Source: Candidatus Poribacteria bacterium (GTDB lineage: Bacteria > Poribacteria > WGA-4E > GCA-2687025). From it: a stretch of 55,726 bases of DNA. The stretch is taken from positions 1 to 55,726 of the forward strand of contig JABGQA010000054.1 in NCBI GenBank assembly GCA_018644665.1. Reading direction: 5' to 3'. Shown in pieces: positions 28,239-35,854 of the stretch; positions within the stretch are counted from its first letter, which is position 1, and every line of letters starts with the position of its first letter. A model generated the notes under the pieces. That model made no database searches. It had not been told where the DNA came from and saw only the letters and a program-made list of their open reading frames with translations. The translations under genes were made by a program, and so were the position numbers.

Positions 28239-29602
28239 TGCGCGTTGCCTTCATATCTATGAGTGGCGTTCGGATTTACTCCAAGGATCTGGTCGAACTC
28301 GGCGTCACGCTCCCCGGCTTCGTCGAGCGCGGCAAGGTGATCGCGTCGTTGCCCAGCCTGGCGGGAGTGACGCTCGCGGCGCTGACGCCGGAGGACGTTG
28401 AGTTCGAGTACATCGAGGTCGACGACATCGACGCGCACGACCTCGACACGGCCTACGACTTCGTCGCGCTGAGCACGTTTACAGCCATGGCGTACGAGTG
28501 CTACGACCTCGCCGACCGCTACCGCGAAGCCGGCGTCCCCGTCGTCATCGGCGGGCTGCACGCGACGCTCATGCCCGCCGAGGCGAAGGCCCACGCGGAT
28601 GCCGTCTGCGTGGGAGAGGGCGAGCCCCACTGGCGCCAGATCCTCGACGACGCGTCACGGAACGCGTTGCGCCCGTTCTACGGGCCCGACGCCCCCGAAT
28701 ACGACCTGGCCGAGACCCCGACGCCCCGCTACGACATCCTCGATACCGACCGCTACAACCGTCTGACCGTGCAGACGAGCCGAGGCTGCCCGTGGGCGTG
28801 TGAGTTCTGCGCGGCCTCCCGCGTGTACGGCCGCTACCGCATACGCCCGGTCGAGCGCGTGATGCGCGACGTCGACGCCATCCGCGACCTGTGGCCGCGT
28901 CCGTTCATCGAGTTCGCCGACGACAACACCTTCGTCAACAAGGCGTGGTCGAAGCGCTTCCTTCGAGAGATGTGCGAGCGCGACGTCCGGTGGTTCACCG
29001 AGACGGACGTGTCCGTAGCGGACGACGAGGAACTGCTGGATCTGCTGGCGGAGAGTGGCTGCCAGCAAGTCCTGATCGGCCTGGAGAGCGTCTTCCCCAA
29101 CAGCCTTGACGGGCTGGACACCCGAAACTGGAAGCTCAAACGGCTCGACGGATACCGGCGCGCGATCGACCGGATACAGTCGCGTGGCGTCACCGTGAAC
29201 GGCTGCTTCATCGTCGGGCTCGACGGCGACACGCCCGACAGCTTCGAGCGCATCCGCGACTTCGTCTTCGACTCCGGGCTCATAGAGTGCCAGATCACGG
29301 CGTTAACGCCCTTCCCCAACACGCCGCTCTACCGACGCCTCGAAGCCGAAGGCAGGTTGCTCGCAGAGACGCCTTGGGATCGCTGCACGCTGTTCGACGT
29401 GACCTACACACCGGCGCAGATGACCGTCGCCCAACTCGAGGAGGGCCTGCGCTACTTGTTCGGCGAACTCTACAACGACGCCGCATACCGGCGGCGGCAA
29501 CGTCGGTATATGGACATACGGAAGGCGATCGCATCCGAACGACCGGCCTCACCTGCCGTCTCGCGCGGATCGGATGGCGCCGAGGGCCGCGCGTCGGGTT
29601 GA
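28238..29602 (+). CDS. B12-binding-domain radical SAM enzyme
   Basis: A 454-residue protein. Residues 1-150 form a cobalamin-binding-type Rossmann domain (FVALSTFTAMAYECYDLADRYR, VPVVIGGLHATLMPAEA, DAVCVGEGEPHWRQIL). The radical SAM core has RGCPWACEFCAAS with Cys 184, 188 and 191 in the CxxxCxxC motif. The C-terminal part ALTPFPNTPLYRRLEAEGRL with the following MTVAQLEEGLRYLF matches DUF4070. The N-terminal domain lacks an obvious DxHxxG, as in the BchE/Hpn-like group. Members methylate unactivated carbons or rearrange rings in lipids and cofactors. One-base overlap with the ACP gene implies coupled translation and suggests an ACP-bound or lipid substrate. Confidence 0.92.
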   Translation: MRVAFISMSGVRIYSKDLVELGVTLPGFVERGKVIASLPSLAGVTLAALTPEDVEFEYIEVDDIDAHDLDTAYDFVALSTFTAMAYECYDLADRYREAGVPVVIGGLHATLMPAEAKAHADAVCVGEGEPHWRQILDDASRNALRPFYGPDAPEYDLAETPTPRYDILDTDRYNRLTVQTSRGCPWACEFCAASRVYGRYRIRPVERVMRDVDAIRDLWPRPFIEFADDNTFVNKAWSKRFLREMCERDVRWFTETDVSVADDEELLDLLAESGCQQVLIGLESVFPNSLDGLDTRNWKLKRLDGYRRAIDRIQSRGVTVNGCFIVGLDGDTPDSFERIRDFVFDSGLIECQITALTPFPNTPLYRRLEAEGRLLAETPWDRCTLFDVTYTPAQMTVAQLEEGLRYLFGELYNDAAYRRRQRRYMDIRKAIASERPASPAVSRGSDGAEGRASG

Positions 29603-29653
29603 GGTCGCGCGAGGTGTCGACGATCCTGTGCGGAACAGAGGTAGGGAGAGAAC

Positions 29654-30082
29654 ATGACACATCTGAGGAAGATAGTCGCGGCGATCCTGGGGGCCGTTGT
29701 TGGCTCGGCCTGTCTGCTGTTGGTCGGGGCGATCGCGAACGCCATAGACCCCACCCCGCCGGAACTGATGGACCCACAGACACCGGAAGCTGTCGCGGAG
29801 CGCGTCGATGCCACGACGACGATGACATGGGTCGTGGTGATCGGGGGGCTCGCCCTTGGCGCATTCGTCGGGGGGGCGCTCGGCGCCAGAGTCGCCAGGG
29901 ACAAGACTGTCTGGGTGACCGGCTCGGTCGGCTCGCTGCTCTCCCTTTGGGCCGTCTACACGTTCTACATCGTGTTCCCAGAAGTGCTCTGGGCCCCCGC
30001 CGGGATGCTCGTCGCGGCCGTGCTGTTCTCCCATCTTGGGGGCGTCATACTGAGTCGAGGAGGGGGCAAGCACGCCGCCTAG
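29654..30082 (+). CDS. small membrane protein
   Basis: A 142-residue protein with hydrophobic segments at about 7-28, 58-80 and two more between 91 and 134. A periplasm-like loop, NAIDPTPPELMDPQTPEAVAERVDATT, follows the first helix. AGGGAGAG precedes the ATG. It starts 51 bases after the radical SAM gene on the same strand, so it may be in the same transcription unit. It is not assigned to a family. Confidence 0.75.
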   Translation: MTHLRKIVAAILGAVVGSACLLLVGAIANAIDPTPPELMDPQTPEAVAERVDATTTMTWVVVIGGLALGAFVGGALGARVARDKTVWVTGSVGSLLSLWAVYTFYIVFPEVLWAPAGMLVAAVLFSHLGGVILSRGGGKHAA

Positions 30083-30210
30083 AGGCGTCGGCGGCAGCCT
30101 GTACGAGAAGGCGGAAGCGCCCGGCTTGCCGCCTCCAACCGCGGCGGCGATTCCACGCAGACCTGCGCGGCCGAGACGCACGCGCGATCACCGACCCGGA
30201 GGGCGAGTCC

Positions 30211-30645
30211 TTGGACACCGCGTCGACACCACAGCCTGTGTTGGCGGCGTTCGCCGCCCTGGTCGGGGTGGGCATCGCCACAGCGATGTGCGTCGGCTTC
30301 CGCCTCGGGAGGGGGTCGGAGCTGCTTCTCGCCCTGGCCGCGATATTGGTTGCCCTGTCCGCCGTGCTCATCGTGTTGACGCTCCGCGCCGACCTGCACG
30401 GGCCACGCCGCTGGTTCCTCCTGGCGACAGGCATCTCCGCGCTCGCGTTCCCGGTCGCGGTGGCCCTACATAACGTCGCGTACGCCCTGGGCATCGCGAT
30501 CTTCGGCGCCGGCTTCTGGGAGCGTATCGGCATGCCGGACGAAGCCATCTTCTTCGTGATTGCGATCTTCGTGTGCCCGGCAGTCTTCGCCGTCGGGGTG
30601 GTTGGCACGGTCGTCACGCATCTGGCGCCGCTGCTTCGGCGGTGA
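30211..30645 (+). CDS. small four-helix membrane protein with TTG start
   Basis: A 144-residue protein that reads (M)DTASTPQPVLAAFAALVGVG and then three more hydrophobic segments (about 36-58, 68-98 and 112-138). The start is inferred to be the TTG at 30211 because GGAGGG lies 7 bases upstream and no ATG or GTG fits; the long frame upstream lacks protein character. It ends VVTHLAPLLRR. It resembles the preceding small membrane protein only in general character. Function unknown. Confidence 0.65.
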   Translation: MDTASTPQPVLAAFAALVGVGIATAMCVGFRLGRGSELLLALAAILVALSAVLIVLTLRADLHGPRRWFLLATGISALAFPVAVALHNVAYALGIAIFGAGFWERIGMPDEAIFFVIAIFVCPAVFAVGVVGTVVTHLAPLLRR

Positions 30646-30776
30646 GCCCGCCGCCGCGGTGCTCGATCATCCGCGCCCGAAGCTCCCCTAGGGGTTGTGA
30701 CCTCGCCGATCGGCGCCTATTACTGCCACAGGCTAGGAAGCGGCCCGACAGAAGGCGGCAACCAGAAGGTGGCCAC

Positions 30777-31559
30777 ATGATAAAACGACTCGCGTGCTAC
30801 GCGTTCGGCTGCGTGATGCTGGGTACGGCGTCCCTCAGTTTCGCGGACCTCGCGGATGGACTGATCCTCTACCTGCCGTTCGACGAAGGCACGGGCAATG
30901 TCGCGACAGACTGGTCCGGCAACGGCTTCGACGGCGCCATCGACGGCGCCTCCTGGACGGATGGAGCGCTCGCGGGAGGCCTCGAGTTCTCCGGCGAGGA
31001 GTTCGTGGAGGTCCCCTACGAGGCCGCGTTCGACGTCGCCGACGGCGTCAGTCTGGGCGCTTGGGTGACGGCGAACGTGCCTTTCGACCCGGAGTGGCGG
31101 AGCGTAATCAACGGCGGCCTGAGCACCTACGGCCCCTATCTCCTGCAGACCGGCGCGGCGGCCAACGCTGAGTTGGGCATGCACTCAGGAGGCCAGGGCG
31201 CCTGGACTTGGTTGAGAAGCGTCCAGTCCCTCGAGGCGGATGTCTTCCACCACGTCGTCGGCGTCTACGATGTCGACAACGGGTTGCACATCTACTTCGA
31301 TGGAATCCCAGATGACGGCGCGGGCTCGCCGGGGAACGCGCCCGGGCCGATCGACCCGACAGCGCAGGAAGGCATCTACATCGGCCAGGCGTACATGGGC
31401 GGCCGTGGCTGGGACGGCGTCATCGACGAGGTCGTAGTCTACAACCGCGCGCTCACCGAAGCCGAGGTGGCCGATCTGTACGTCGGTCCCCCGGTGGCGC
31501 AAGCCGTCGACGCCGATGGCAAGCTCGCGACGACCTGGGGTCGCATCAGAACGCGCTAG
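30777..31559 (+). CDS. secreted LamG-domain protein (paralog 4)
   Basis: A 260-residue protein with a signal peptide (MIKRLACYAFGCVMLGTASLSFA) and a LamG domain: LILYLPFDEGTGNVATDWSG, GVSLGAWVTANVPFDP, VFHHVVGVYDVDNGLHIYFD and GVIDEVVVYNRALTEAEVAD. AGAAGG precedes the ATG. The C-terminus VDADGKLATTWGRIRTR is the clearest example of the shared LamG tail. The next gene, 145 bases on, is a Gfo/Idh oxidoreductase. Confidence 0.92.
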   Translation: MIKRLACYAFGCVMLGTASLSFADLADGLILYLPFDEGTGNVATDWSGNGFDGAIDGASWTDGALAGGLEFSGEEFVEVPYEAAFDVADGVSLGAWVTANVPFDPEWRSVINGGLSTYGPYLLQTGAAANAELGMHSGGQGAWTWLRSVQSLEADVFHHVVGVYDVDNGLHIYFDGIPDDGAGSPGNAPGPIDPTAQEGIYIGQAYMGGRGWDGVIDEVVVYNRALTEAEVADLYVGPPVAQAVDADGKLATTWGRIRTR

Positions 31560-31703
31560 GGTTCTCACCGATCAGACGCACGCGCCGTGGCCGACGCTGG
31601 TCACGGCGCGCCTGTCTTGGCGCGCTATCGCCTTTCGTGTAGGCTGGCTCCCACCCTCGCGCGCGCGAACCGGACGCGCGGAGCGAACCATGGAGCCACA
31701 CGA

Positions 31704-32732
31704 ATGCCCGACGGTAAGTCCGGCGGCAAGAGCGTAGGGATCATCGGCTGCGGAGGCATCGCCAACGCGCACGCGCACGGCGTGGCGGACCTACCCGACG
31801 TCTCGCTCGTCGCGTGCTGCGACGTCACGACCCACCGAGCCCAGGCGTACGCCGACCGCTACGACGTCCCCCAGAGCTTCATCGACCCCACCGCGATGCT
31901 CGACGCCACCGACCTCGACTTGCTCATCATCTCGACGTGGCCCGGCGCCTATGTGGACATCGTGCCGGAGGTCGTCGAGCGCGTCCCCGCGATCCTGTGC
32001 CAGAAGCCGCTGGGCAGAAACGGCGACGATGCCCTGAAGATCCGCGACTGGGTCGCGAAGGCTCCCAACCAGCCGAAATTCATGGAAGCCTTCATGTACC
32101 GTCATCACCCGCTGACGCTCCACGCGATAGACCTCGCGAAGGGCGGCGCGATCGGTGACGTGTACCACATTCGAGGCGTCTTCACCCAGGGACGAGGTTC
32201 TCTGCAGAACTGGCGACGTCGCCCTGAATTGGGTGGCGGCTCAATGCAGGACATAGGCTGCTACGCCCTCAACGGCGCGTTCGCGATGACGGACGCGCGA
32301 CCCGTCTCGGCCTCCGCGGTAGGTTGGATCAACCCGGAGAGCGGCGTCGAGGAGCGCATTTCCGGGCTGATCGAGTTCGAGGACGGGACATCGGCGCACT
32401 TGGAGAGCAGCTTCGAGACGCCGCGTTGGCGACAGGTACTCGAGGTGGTCGGGACGCGCGGGAGCGTGGAAGTCGTGAACCCCTGGACCCCCGACATGGA
32501 CGGCAGCGGCATACGTGTCTTCCAGGAGCAGGGCCAGCAGTCGTCGTGGCTCACCTTCGGCGCGGTGAATCGCTACGCGCCGGAGATCGCGCACCTGCTC
32601 GAATGCGCCGACACCGGCGCCGAACCCCGCGTGCGCCTTGATCGCACCGTCGAGGCCATGCTCACCATCGACGCGCTCATCACGTCGCTCAAGGAGCGGA
32701 CCACGGTCGAGATCGGGGCGTTGCCCTCGTAG
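31704..32732 (+). CDS. Gfo/Idh/MocA-family oxidoreductase (3)
   Basis: A 342-residue protein with a canonical Rossmann start (VGIIGCGGIANAHAHGV), LCQKPLGRNGDDALKI in the EKP position (QKP) and a substrate domain with GGGSMQDIGCYALNGAF, where Asp/Cys/Tyr replace the classical D...H pattern. The start at 31704 gives the normal N-terminus. A longer frame to 31587 is less likely, although no strong ribosome site is visible at either. It is followed 19 bases later by the phosphoesterase gene. Confidence 0.9.
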   Translation: MPDGKSGGKSVGIIGCGGIANAHAHGVADLPDVSLVACCDVTTHRAQAYADRYDVPQSFIDPTAMLDATDLDLLIISTWPGAYVDIVPEVVERVPAILCQKPLGRNGDDALKIRDWVAKAPNQPKFMEAFMYRHHPLTLHAIDLAKGGAIGDVYHIRGVFTQGRGSLQNWRRRPELGGGSMQDIGCYALNGAFAMTDARPVSASAVGWINPESGVEERISGLIEFEDGTSAHLESSFETPRWRQVLEVVGTRGSVEVVNPWTPDMDGSGIRVFQEQGQQSSWLTFGAVNRYAPEIAHLLECADTGAEPRVRLDRTVEAMLTIDALITSLKERTTVEIGALPS

Positions 32733-32751
32733 GCGTAGCGGGAGAAGGAAT

Positions 32752-33633
32752 GTGTCACGCAGTACGCGACGAGAGTGGGTCAAGCAGGTCGCCAGCCTGG
32801 TCGCAGTGGCGGCGGCCGGCCGGTCGATCGGAGCGGACGTCGTGGAGGGCGACGGCTTGACCTTCGGGGTCATCACGGACGCGCACTACGCGGACCGAGA
32901 CACCGCCGGAACGCGCCACTACCGCGACTCCAAGGTCAAGTTGCGCCAGGCGATAGACGCGTTCATCGACGCGGAACCCGCGTTCTGTGTGCACCTCGGC
33001 GACCTCGTCGACAAGGGCGAGAGCGTCGAGGCGGAGCTGTCCTACCTGGCGACCATCGAGGCAGAGTACGCCCGCTTCACCGGGCCGCGGCACTACGTCT
33101 TCGGGAACCACGACGTCGCGACCCTGACGAAGGCGCAGTATCTGGAGAACTGCGCCGCGCGCGAGCGGTACTACTCGTTCGACGGCGGCGACTTCCACTT
33201 CGTCGTCCTGGACGCCTGCTACAACGAAGACGAGTCCGACTACGAGCCCGACAACTTCACGTGGACTGAGACGTATATCCCGACCCGCGAACGCGACTGG
33301 CTCCGCGAGGATCTCGCCGCCACGGACCTGCCCACCATCGTGCTCGGACATCAACGGCTAGACGGCGATGACGACCCACACGGCGTCCGAAACGCGGCGT
33401 TGACGCGCGAGATTCTGGAGGCGTCCGGGCAGGTGCGCGCGGTCTTCCAGGGCCACGACCACCGTGGCGCGCACAACGTGATCGAGGGCATCGACTACGT
33501 GACGTTCAAGGCGGTCGTCGAGGGCCCCGGACTGGAGAGCAACGCCTACGCGCTCGTCCGCCTGGACGGCGACGGCAGCGTCGAGATCCACGGTCACGGT
33601 CGGCAGGAGTCGCTCACGCTCGCGGCAGGCTAG
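32752..33633 (+). CDS. Tat-exported calcineurin-like metallophosphoesterase
   Basis: A 293-residue protein. The GTG start at 32752 has AGAAGG just upstream and gives a Tat-like leader (STRREWVKQVASLVAVAAAG). The metallophosphoesterase metal motifs are all present: GVITDAHYAD, CVHLGDLVDKG, YVFGNHDVA, IVLGHQRL and VFQGHDHRGAHN. Similar periplasmic enzymes act on phosphoesters or glycan phosphates. It probably shares a transcript with the upstream Gfo/Idh gene. Confidence 0.92.
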   Translation: MSRSTRREWVKQVASLVAVAAAGRSIGADVVEGDGLTFGVITDAHYADRDTAGTRHYRDSKVKLRQAIDAFIDAEPAFCVHLGDLVDKGESVEAELSYLATIEAEYARFTGPRHYVFGNHDVATLTKAQYLENCAARERYYSFDGGDFHFVVLDACYNEDESDYEPDNFTWTETYIPTRERDWLREDLAATDLPTIVLGHQRLDGDDDPHGVRNAALTREILEASGQVRAVFQGHDHRGAHNVIEGIDYVTFKAVVEGPGLESNAYALVRLDGDGSVEIHGHGRQESLTLAAG

Positions 33634-33675
33634 CGAGGCGTCCACAGGCCGGTCCGCACCCCGCGTCGGCCGCTG

Positions 33676-34893
33676 CTACCGCTGGCCGTCGATTGCGTCC
33701 ACACCCTCGCGAGCGTCGTGCATGGATCCCCGGCGGGCCGCTTCCTCAGCGGCGCGTAGAGCGTCGAGGACCACGTCTTCCTTGGCGTGGAGCTTCCGCA
33801 GACCGTAGATGCGCGCGGGCAGCCGAAGATCGTCCGTCGTGTATGGGAACGGCGCATCGTCAAGCTCGCGACGCGCCTCCTGCACGCGCTCCAGGTAGCG
33901 ATAGCCGAACTCGCGTGTCGGCTCGATGACCGTCCCCTCCCCGAAGTCGTTCCACGTGACCAACTGCACCGCATCTGCGCCGCTCGCCATCGCGAGACGC
34001 AGCGTCTCGTCGAACGTCGCGTCGTCTCGCGAGCGCAGCACGCCGTGAGACTCCTGCGCGCCCGCCTCCGCGTAGATGTCGCGGAACCCCGGGAACGCCG
34101 CCGCGATCGAGTAGCGCGCCTCGGACGCGCGCTCACCGTACCGCGCGAAATACTCGCGAAGTCTGTCCGGCGTGAGGACCCCGTCCTCGCTTGCCCACAT
34201 AGGCGGCCACGCGTAAAGGCCGTCAGCGGGCGCTCGACGTTGGTGCAGCGTGAGGAACGCGGGGTCAGAGGACATACCGCCCAACGTCTGCTCCCATTGC
34301 GCGTCGGACAGATACTCCGGGCCGAACACCAGCAACGCCGGGCGCCCGTCGATCCGCAGATAGCCCTCACGCGCGAACCAGTTCTCCTCGAGGTGCCGCA
34401 TCTCCCGCCGCGCCTGGTCGACGGCTCCATCCGCCTCGATGCGCCCGGCGTTCACCATCGCCCGTAGCGTCCGATCCTCGTAGCAGATCGCGTACTGGAG
34501 CCCGCAGGCGTCGGCGGCGTCGATCGCAGCCTCGGCGGCGCGGTCGATGAACGCGTAGTCGTGGATGTCCTCGGCGCCGTACCAGTCGATGATGACGCCG
34601 TCGATCCCGGCGACCTTCATGAGCAGGAAGTGGTAGGACAGCAGATCCGGGTCCGTCGAGTCGTACGGCCCGACGATCGGGTAGTGATGCGAGGCGATGT
34701 CCCGTCGCCCAGAGCTATCGACCTGCTCGGGATCGAAGTGGTTCATCGTCCAATGCCAGCCCCACCGCCCACTCACCGGCTTGGATTCGTACCACGCCAT
34801 GTAGTGCGCCAGGACAGGAGGACGCGTCGAACCCGCCGCTGCGGTCGAGGCGCACGCAACGGCAATCGCCGCGCAGATCGTGGCTACTCTCAT
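33676..34893 (-). CDS. secreted GH99/GH71-like glycosidase
   Basis: A 405-residue protein with a signal peptide (MRVATICAAIAVACASTAAAG). Family landmarks are VLAHYMAWYES, IDGVIIDWYGAEDIHDYAFI, the ICYEDRT strand, RPALLVFGPEYL and VQLVTWNDFGEGTVIEPT. These match the (beta/alpha)8 fold of GH99-like and GH71-like enzymes, which act on alpha-mannans or alpha-glucans. The start at 34893 lacks a strong ribosome site. It follows the LamG gene by 28 bases on the same strand, so a joint transcript is likely. Confidence 0.82.
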   Translation of the reverse strand: MRVATICAAIAVACASTAAAGSTRPPVLAHYMAWYESKPVSGRWGWHWTMNHFDPEQVDSSGRRDIASHHYPIVGPYDSTDPDLLSYHFLLMKVAGIDGVIIDWYGAEDIHDYAFIDRAAEAAIDAADACGLQYAICYEDRTLRAMVNAGRIEADGAVDQARREMRHLEENWFAREGYLRIDGRPALLVFGPEYLSDAQWEQTLGGMSSDPAFLTLHQRRAPADGLYAWPPMWASEDGVLTPDRLREYFARYGERASEARYSIAAAFPGFRDIYAEAGAQESHGVLRSRDDATFDETLRLAMASGADAVQLVTWNDFGEGTVIEPTREFGYRYLERVQEARRELDDAPFPYTTDDLRLPARIYGLRKLHAKEDVVLDALRAAEEAARRGSMHDAREGVDAIDGQR

Positions 34894-34921
34894 CGCTCAA
34901 CAGGTTGGTGGTTGTGCTGCG

Positions 34922-35686
34922 CTATCGCGCCCTGGACGGTCCGCCCCCCCGCACGCGAGCCCACGTCGTCACCATATCGGACGCGCCCGGAGACACGCTG
35001 AGACTCAGCTCCTCAGCGTCGAGCATTCGCGAGTAGACGCGGAACTCGTCCATGAGACCCACGTAGAAGCCGCCGCCAGCGCCGAACGCGGTGTCGCCGG
35101 GGCTGATATTCCCGACACCGGCGGCTTGACCGTGTCCGCCAAGTTCGGCCCAGTCCGTAGCCAACTCGCCGACGAGCAGGCCGTTCACGTACAGCAGCAT
35201 CTGCCCCTGCCCGAAGACGGCTGCCACCTCGGCCCAGTCGTCCGCGACGTAGTCCACGGAGATCACCTCGGGCGGCGGATGGGCGGCGTCGCAGCATACG
35301 GTCGCGAACTCCAGTGCGCCGTCCATGATTCGCACCGTGAACCCGGTCCACGCCCCGCCCTCGTCGTAGATCGTGCGCATCGTGTCGAGATCCGAAGGCA
35401 GTAACCAGACCCGCATCGACAGCTCGGGATCGGGATCCATGAACAGTTGGTCGTTCAGGTCGATCTGGAGCCCGCCGTCGAACTCCCACGCGTCACCGAC
35501 GACGCCCGGCACGACGGTCGGCGCCCCAACGACGACGCCGTCGCGGTCGTTCCCGGACACGTCAGCCGCCTCGTCGGAATCGAAGTCCAGATGTAGCTCC
35601 AGGGCCGGGTCGTCCTGGGCGACCGACGTCAGGACGCAAGCCAGGGCGCCCACGAGGCAGAGAACCGTCAGGGTGCTATTGGTCAC
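34922..35686 (-). CDS. secreted LamG-domain protein (paralog 5)
   Basis: A 254-residue protein with a signal peptide (MTNSTLTVLCLVGALACVLTSVAQ) and a LamG domain: LELHLDFDSDEAADVSGNDR, DWAEVAAVFGQGQMLLYVNG and LMDEFRVYSRMLDAEELSL. The GTG start has a very good AGGAGGA upstream. The tail VSPGASDMVTTWARVRG is the shared motif, here followed by seven extra residues (GGPSRAR). It precedes the GH99/71-like gene by 28 bases. Confidence 0.9.
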   Translation of the reverse strand: MTNSTLTVLCLVGALACVLTSVAQDDPALELHLDFDSDEAADVSGNDRDGVVVGAPTVVPGVVGDAWEFDGGLQIDLNDQLFMDPDPELSMRVWLLPSDLDTMRTIYDEGGAWTGFTVRIMDGALEFATVCCDAAHPPPEVISVDYVADDWAEVAAVFGQGQMLLYVNGLLVGELATDWAELGGHGQAAGVGNISPGDTAFGAGGGFYVGLMDEFRVYSRMLDAEELSLSVSPGASDMVTTWARVRGGGPSRAR

Positions 35687-35854
35687 GAGCTGTCCTCCTG
35701 TCCAAGGCAGTCGGCGTGCGGCTGATCCAGCCGTGGGTACCTCCCGTGACCCACTAACGCGCCCGGGGCGCGGACGGCCGCGTCAGGCGCCCCGAAGATA
35801 CCCGCGAACTCCCGCGACGTCACGTGCCACGACGACTCCCGCGGCGACACGCCA

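Noticed and set aside
29287..30645. A 452-residue plus-strand frame overlapping the radical SAM gene
   Set aside because: Its first two thirds are a shifted reading of the radical SAM and membrane-protein genes. Only the part from the TTG at 30211 has protein character.
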